DNA of 17,113 bases, taken from NCBI GenBank assembly GCA_041660545.1, contig JBAZWE010000036.1, positions 1-17,113 on the forward strand. The letters are read 5' to 3'. This document shows positions 13,454 through 17,113 of this stretch, piece by piece. Under the pieces are notes generated by a model. The model did not search any database and was not told where the DNA came from. It saw nothing but the letters and a program-made list of their open reading frames with translations. The translations under genes were made by a program, and so were the position numbers. Source of the DNA: JBAZWE01 sp041660545. Its GTDB lineage: Bacteria > Actinomycetota > Thermoleophilia > BMS3ABIN01. The number at the start of each line of letters is the position of its first letter. Position 1 is the stretch's first letter.

Positions 13454-14551
13454 CTAGTTCCGTAAGAGACGCGCGCATATCTCGTTTGCCACAAAGCGTC
13501 CCGCACGCGTAAGACATATTCTATCACCTTCACTGATGAGGTATCCACGCTCCCTTAACAGTCTTTCCTCAGCTGGATCGATCAGGTCTGTGACTTCATC
13601 GCGTTTCAGACCCACGTCCATACGAAGTCCGAGAGCCAGTTTCTCCGTCAATTTGTCCTTTGAGTCAAGATGCTCGCACAACCGTGAACTTGTCTGCATT
13701 CCTTTTTCACGAATGTAGACTTCGATATCCTCCACGTTTCGCCAGCGCTCGAGACCCCGGGTACTCCAGGCGCCGGCGCCTACACCCAAATAATCTTCAC
13801 CTCGCCAGTATGACAGGTTATGACGGCAAGCCCTCCCGGGAATCGCAAAATTACTGGTTTCATACCATAGGTATCCCGCCGCCTCCAGCGCCGCGGTCAC
13901 GGTCCGGTAAAACTCCGGGCCATTTTCACGCGCACTCTTAAGCTCGCGTCCCCATTTACGCGCATAAGCGCCACCCTCCTCGGCGGAGAGTTCGTACCAC
14001 GAGATATGCTCAGGCTTTAAAGAGAGCGCCTGCCTGATATCATTTTCCAATTCCCCCGCACCCTGTCCGGGAATTGAAAAGATAAGGTCGATCCCTACAT
14101 TCTCAAAACCGGCTCCACGCAAGAATTCCATCGCCTTGAAAATCTCACCGGTCTCTCCGGTCCTGCCAAGATTCTTCCTCAGCCGGGGATCAAAACTCTG
14201 AACGCCGAGGGAGACACGGTTTACACCGATATGCCCGAGACGGTCAGCCAGTTTGCGGGTAACCGTGGACGGATTTGCTTCGATTGTTACTTCGGCACTC
14301 ATGCGCATGCTACCCGTGAGCGCCTTCATGATTTCCTCCAGCAAATCCGCACCAATGAGCGTCGGCGTTCCCCCACCAAGATATACCGTATCGATACTCT
14401 CCTGTTCCAGGTCCAGGTATTCAAGCTCGGCCAGCAATGTCTCGACATACGCCACAGCCCTGCCGGTGCCTTGTGCCGTGGAATAAAAATCACAATACGC
14501 GCAGCGAACGGCGCAAAAAGGAATATGGATGTAGATGTGTGAGGGCTGCAT
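13454..14551 (-). CDS. hemW: HemW, radical-SAM heme chaperone
   Basis: Radical-SAM protein related to coproporphyrinogen dehydrogenase HemN but acting in heme delivery. The 365-residue product has the iron-sulfur cysteines C13, C17 and C20 in HIPFCAVRCAYCDFYS, GGGTPT (59-64), GVNRVSLGVQSFDP (109-122), HISWYELSAEEGG, and HNLSYWRGEDYLGVGAGA. The cluster motif CxxxCxxCDF and the short N-terminus favour HemW over true HemN. Adjacency to hrcA is the classical arrangement in Gram-positive bacteria. It is the first gene of the minus-strand run. The ATG at 14551 has no good ribosome binding site. Confidence 0.95.
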   Translation of the reverse strand: MQPSHIYIHIPFCAVRCAYCDFYSTAQGTGRAVAYVETLLAELEYLDLEQESIDTVYLGGGTPTLIGADLLEEIMKALTGSMRMSAEVTIEANPSTVTRKLADRLGHIGVNRVSLGVQSFDPRLRKNLGRTGETGEIFKAMEFLRGAGFENVGIDLIFSIPGQGAGELENDIRQALSLKPEHISWYELSAEEGGAYARKWGRELKSARENGPEFYRTVTAALEAAGYLWYETSNFAIPGRACRHNLSYWRGEDYLGVGAGAWSTRGLERWRNVEDIEVYIREKGMQTSSRLCEHLDSKDKLTEKLALGLRMDVGLKRDEVTDLIDPAEERLLRERGYLISEGDRICLTRAGRFVANEICARLLRN

Positions 14552-14645
14552 ATCGGACCGCTTCAGACTGGTCTGGAATTTCCTACATATGTTATCATTG
14601 CACTTGGCTTGGCAATAAGCGAAGCCGACCTCTTACCTTTGATAT
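14552..14645. promoter_or_regulatory. Divergent intergenic region between hemW and the kinase gene
   Basis: All promoters for both operons should lie in or near these 94 bp. TTGGCAA at 14609-14615 reads as a -35-like TTGGCA on the plus strand (19 nt before TACCTT at 14634-14639) and as TTGCCA on the minus strand (15 nt before TAACAT at 14589-14594). Neither spacing is ideal. A small dyad, CAGAC-TG-GTCTG at 14567-14578, lies just upstream of hemW. No CIRCE repeat and no short peptide gene is seen here. Confidence 0.3.
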
Positions 14646-15725
14646 ATGACCTCAAATAAAGACTTAGGCGTAGTAGCCACCCTGGCTGGGCTGGGCGAAG
14701 AAATTGCCGCGGGCAATTTGACGTCCAGGGCCTTCAACGTTCACGGCATAAAGACCAGGCTCGTTACCAATTCCGGAGACGTGGCACAGGCGATGGAAAA
14801 ATTTTTTCGAGCCTTTAAGGGTTCAGAGGACGATGCACCGGACATCGTTGTCAATCTGTTTGTGGTGGAAGCTCTGGATGAGCGGATGGCGCCCATACCT
14901 GCGGATACTACGATGCTTTACGACTGGGGAATGGTGAAGGTATATCATTCCGGGAGACTGCGATATCAGAAAGTAGACGAGCGCGCCAGGATAGCCGCAG
15001 ACGTTGAAAGTCGTATTTTGGTGGGATTCGCCGAAAAGGAGCTGTTGCAGTCCGACTGGCTGATCACCAATTTGTTTTTTTATCCCCTTTGGGGACAGTT
15101 ACTGAAAGAATGCGGCCTGTTTCCTCTTCACGCCGCCGGTCTTGTGAAGAAAAGCCGGGCCTCATTGTTTCTCGGTCGTAGCGGCAGTGGTAAATCAACG
15201 CTGTCACTGCACCTTGTGCGTAACGGATTCGGCATCCTGAGCGACGATACCGTCTTCCTGAAAGAAGATGATGGAATCGTTGAAGCGTTCTCGTTTCCGG
15301 AGGAAATAAACGTCAGCGAACAAACTATAAAGTTAATTCCGGAGCTATCAAGGGTACAGAAGTTCACTGTGAACGAATTACGCAATAAGTCATCTTTTTC
15401 CATTGAGGAAATATACCCGGAATGCGTTGTCGATTCGGCGATACCCTCGGTTATGGTTTTTCCGCAGATTGCCGAGACTGAGACAACCATGGCCGAACCG
15501 ATGTCGAGGACCGAGGCCCTGGCGCTGTCGATGCGATACGGGTTTTTTTTCCTCGACCCCTCGACGACAGGCCGTCACTTTGAGATATTATCCATACTGG
15601 CGAAGCAGACAAATTGTTATCGCCTGTATTCAGGCAGTAATCAGGAGGAACTCGAGCGGGTCGTATCCGGCCTGCTGGAGAATGAAGAAATTGCCAACCA
15701 GTCATCCGGCGAGAGGAAGGAATGA
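14646..15725 (+). CDS. HPr-kinase-like P-loop protein, PqqD/B2-associated
   Basis: A 359-residue protein whose C-terminal half resembles the HPr kinase/phosphorylase fold. Seen: LHAAGLV with H162, Walker A GRSGSGKST at 177-185, and GILSDDTVFL with D200-D201 as likely metal or catalytic acids. The N-terminal about 150 residues (FNVHGIKTRLV, then DIVVNLFVV) form a variable domain common in kinases found beside PqqD genes. Family knowledge: HprK-like kinases in lasso peptide clusters (ThcoK, PadeK) phosphorylate the C-terminal serine of the precursor. A peptide or sugar substrate is inferred, not shown. It is the first gene of the plus-strand operon and overlaps the PqqD gene by 4 nt. The ATG follows an in-frame TGA at 14640-14642 and has no Shine-Dalgarno; the next Met is residue 50. 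Confidence 0.8.
   Translation: MTSNKDLGVVATLAGLGEEIAAGNLTSRAFNVHGIKTRLVTNSGDVAQAMEKFFRAFKGSEDDAPDIVVNLFVVEALDERMAPIPADTTMLYDWGMVKVYHSGRLRYQKVDERARIAADVESRILVGFAEKELLQSDWLITNLFFYPLWGQLLKECGLFPLHAAGLVKKSRASLFLGRSGSGKSTLSLHLVRNGFGILSDDTVFLKEDDGIVEAFSFPEEINVSEQTIKLIPELSRVQKFTVNELRNKSSFSIEEIYPECVVDSAIPSVMVFPQIAETETTMAEPMSRTEALALSMRYGFFFLDPSTTGRHFEILSILAKQTNCYRLYSGSNQEELERVVSGLLENEEIANQSSGERKE
15714..15720 (+). promoter_or_regulatory. Ribosome binding site of the PqqD gene
   Basis: AGGAAGG at the very end of the kinase gene, directly before the ATGA overlap; together with the preceding GAGAGG it gives a purine-rich site for the ATG at 15722. Confidence 0.5.
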
Positions 15726-16024
15726 TTTCGAAAGAACATTACCTTGTAAAGGACCATGAGGTACTTTTTACTTCGATGGGAGAAGACGCCGTCCTGCTCC
15801 ACGTGCAGCGAGGTGATTATTACAGCCTCAACAAGGTCGGGGCGCGTCTCTGGGTGCTGACCGATGGCAGCAAGACCATCGCCGACCTCGCCATACAGAT
15901 AACGCAGGAGTTTGATATCTCACAGGAGCAGGCCGAGGTAGACATAATCGAACTGGCGCTACAGCTGGAAAAAGAGGGCCTGGTTAAAGCCGTTGAAAAT
16001 CCTGAGAACAATAAAACGCCTTAG
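15722..16024 (+). CDS. PqqD family RiPP recognition element protein
   Basis: A 100-residue stand-alone PqqD domain. PqqD folds are RiPP recognition elements that bind the leader of a precursor peptide and present it to the maturing enzyme; in split lasso systems this is the B1 protein. Seen: AVLLHVQRGDYYSLNKVGARLWVLTDG (23-49), the typical beta-strand pair followed by the N-x-x-G-x-x-x-W helix, then TIADLAIQITQEFDIS and a helix ending in LEKEGLVKA (82-90). Its ATG overlaps the kinase stop by 4 nt, and its 3' end overlaps the B2 gene by 32 nt. The presence of kinase and B2 partners makes a peptide-binding role the best guess; PqqD-like proteins also occur in non-RiPP envelope clusters. Confidence 0.88.
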   Translation: MISKEHYLVKDHEVLFTSMGEDAVLLHVQRGDYYSLNKVGARLWVLTDGSKTIADLAIQITQEFDISQEQAEVDIIELALQLEKEGLVKAVENPENNKTP

Positions 16025-16433
16025 GGATCCGCACGACCTCTGGCTGTTTCTCCGGATTCTGACAATGCTAATCCTGCTGCCGAGGAAGATACGAAATCTC
16101 AGCATGCCGGACCTCCTGCGTCAGATCGACCCGGGAGTCGCGGACATTCGCCAAAGCCGGGAAGAACTCTTCAAGACCGGGGGATTCATCGATTCCCTTC
16201 TGCGATATCGCGTTTTTCAGCGTTACGGCATCTGCCTGCTGAGGTCGCTGGTACTTTTTAAATTCCTGCGCCTTCAGGGCTGGCCCGTGGAGATCCATTT
16301 TGGCGTTCGCAAGTCTGGTGATAGCGTGGATGACATCACCGGTCACAGTTGGCTGGAACTCGACGGGGAGCCTTTCCTCGAGCATGAGCACCAGCGGCAC
16401 GCTTTCACCACCACGTATACTTACTCAGGATGA
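15993..16433 (+). CDS. Lasso peptide biosynthesis B2-type transglutaminase-like protein
   Basis: A 146-residue cysteine protease-like protein of the transglutaminase-core family (lasso B2). In lasso peptide systems B2 removes the leader after B1 recognition. The putative triad is present: C81 in YGICLLRSLVLFKFL, H118 in GHSWLEL, and D124 in LDGEPF. The N-terminal 60 residues are helical and basic, as in other B2 proteins. The start is TTG at 15993, inside the PqqD gene, with AAAGAGGG about 14 nt upstream; the first ATG in frame (residue 25) would remove part of the conserved N-terminal helix. The stop overlaps the following ATG by 4 nt. The product is short of added domains and without a signal peptide, so it should act in the cytoplasm. 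Confidence 0.85.
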   Translation: MKILRTIKRLRDPHDLWLFLRILTMLILLPRKIRNLSMPDLLRQIDPGVADIRQSREELFKTGGFIDSLLRYRVFQRYGICLLRSLVLFKFLRLQGWPVEIHFGVRKSGDSVDDITGHSWLELDGEPFLEHEHQRHAFTTTYTYSG

Positions 16434-17113
16434 ATATCATCAGGATCTGCGGCAGTCGAACCATGGCGTGCATCCTCGTCGGTGCTTCGGGATTCAGCGG
16501 CGGCATGGTTTTCATACCATCTCTTCTTGATGCAGCCCAGTCGCGGAACCCCACTACTCTTTTCGCGTCAGGAACAGCCGGCGCCCTCATATATTTACTT
16601 TTCTGGCTCGCGCTGTCATCCCTGCTTGCGAAACGCATCATGCTGCCCGTTAGTGAGATTATCCGTCGTACAGGAATAATCTTTGCCGTCAGCCTGGCAC
16701 CGCTTATATCCTACTTCCCGTATCTCATCTACCGCACCAGCCTTGAAGGTGAATCGGTTGAATTGCCACCCCTGGACTCCATGCGCTCGACGATTATCCT
16801 GTCATTGTGGTCTCTGGCGCTTTTGACCGTGCTGCTTCGCATGACGCTCGGCAAAAAAGACAGCCCCCTGCTGGACAAGCTTACCCGTAGACCCGCCGTC
16901 ACCCTCGCGGTCATGATGATAACCTGGCTGGCGGTCTTCTTCATCCTGGATGTGCTCAAGGACCAGTACATGCATGTCACGACTCTCAACAGCGCTATTT
17001 TCAGCGAGGGGATGCTGGATGTCACCGACAGCCGCGGCTTTATGTACAGTTCCGTGGCGCTGAACGAGGGAACGTCGATAATGGGCATCCATATAAATGC
17101 GATCTTCCTGCTG
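16430..17113 (+). CDS. Polytopic membrane protein, DUF2079-like (cut by window edge)
   Basis: The open frame runs from ATG at 16430 through the window end (228 codons, no stop). It shows about five hydrophobic helices at residues 11-30, 46-67, 81-101, 119-138 and 156-176. After the last comes a hydrophilic, probably extracytoplasmic segment with LNSAIFSEGMLDVT (186-199), GFMYSSVALNEG (203-214) and GIHINAIFLL (219-228). That order resembles the first loop of DUF2079 proteins (a FDLGIFDQALW-like stretch, then LG-x-HF-x-P-x-LLL), a family related to GT-C membrane glycosyltransferases. The assignment is by eye and moderate. The ATGA overlap with the B2 gene indicates co-translation, so it probably belongs to the same pathway, as an envelope enzyme or exporter. 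Confidence 0.6.
   Translation, partial: MNIIRICGSRTMACILVGASGFSGGMVFIPSLLDAAQSRNPTTLFASGTAGALIYLLFWLALSSLLAKRIMLPVSEIIRRTGIIFAVSLAPLISYFPYLIYRTSLEGESVELPPLDSMRSTIILSLWSLALLTVLLRMTLGKKDSPLLDKLTRRPAVTLAVMMITWLAVFFILDVLKDQYMHVTTLNSAIFSEGMLDVTDSRGFMYSSVALNEGTSIMGIHINAIFLL

Noticed and set aside
13423..13548. 42-codon upstream extension of hrcA into hemW
   Set aside because: HrcA homologues start near LTPRLAEIL; the extension overlaps the hemW 3' end and shows no conservation that I recognise.
14552..14645. A hidden lasso or RiPP precursor gene ahead of the kinase
   Set aside because: The 94 bp hold no open frame with a start, ribosome binding site and leader-like sequence.
15128..15490. Minus-strand open frame of 120 codons inside the kinase gene
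   Set aside because: It is antisense to the P-loop domain and has no recognisable domain or ribosome binding site; coding evidence on the plus strand is strong.

Overview
The window is a dense, moderately GC-rich bacterial chromosomal segment with no RNA genes, insertion sequences or CRISPR. It has two parts that diverge from a 94-bp intergenic region at 14552-14645.

The left 14.5 kb is one long minus-strand run of conserved housekeeping genes. In transcription order these are hemW, hrcA, dnaJ, rsmE, mtaB, a HIT hydrolase, yqeY, phoH, a 7TM-HD phosphodiesterase of the YqfF/PgpH type, ybeY, a DgkA-PAP2 fusion, cdd, a GNAT acetyltransferase, era, deoC, hisIE, and the 5' part of trpE, which leaves the window at base 1. 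Many junctions are 4-nt stop/start overlaps (hrcA/dnaJ, rsmE/mtaB, HIT/yqeY, yqfF/ybeY, GNAT/era), so most of the block is probably co-transcribed. The order hemW-hrcA-dnaJ-rsmE-mtaB-yqeY-phoH-yqfF-ybeY-dgkA-cdd-era is the classic Gram-positive arrangement. Several usual members are missing here: grpE, dnaK, prmA, rpsU and recO. The hrcA-dnaJ pairing and the hisI/trpE adjacency recall Actinomycetota, while mtaB, yqfF and the DgkA fusion recall Firmicutes. A deep-branching actinobacterial or clostridia-like lineage is my inference; no species can be named. TTG starts are frequent (dnaJ, cdd, hisIE and the B2 gene).

The block covers stress regulation and folding (hrcA, dnaJ, hemW), rRNA and tRNA maturation (rsmE, mtaB, ybeY, era, phoH), second-messenger and lipid-carrier metabolism (yqfF, dgkA-PAP2), nucleoside salvage (cdd, deoC), and the histidine and tryptophan pathways (hisIE, trpE).

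The right 2.5 kb, on the plus strand, is an accessory operon of four tightly coupled genes. They encode an HPr-kinase-like P-loop protein, a PqqD-domain protein, a lasso-peptide B2-type transglutaminase-like protease, and the first 228 residues of a polytopic membrane protein that looks DUF2079-like. Kinase plus PqqD plus B2 is the maturation set of phosphorylated lasso peptides, but no precursor peptide and no asparagine-synthetase-like cyclase is visible. This cassette is the most interesting part of the window, and its partners may lie beyond the right edge.
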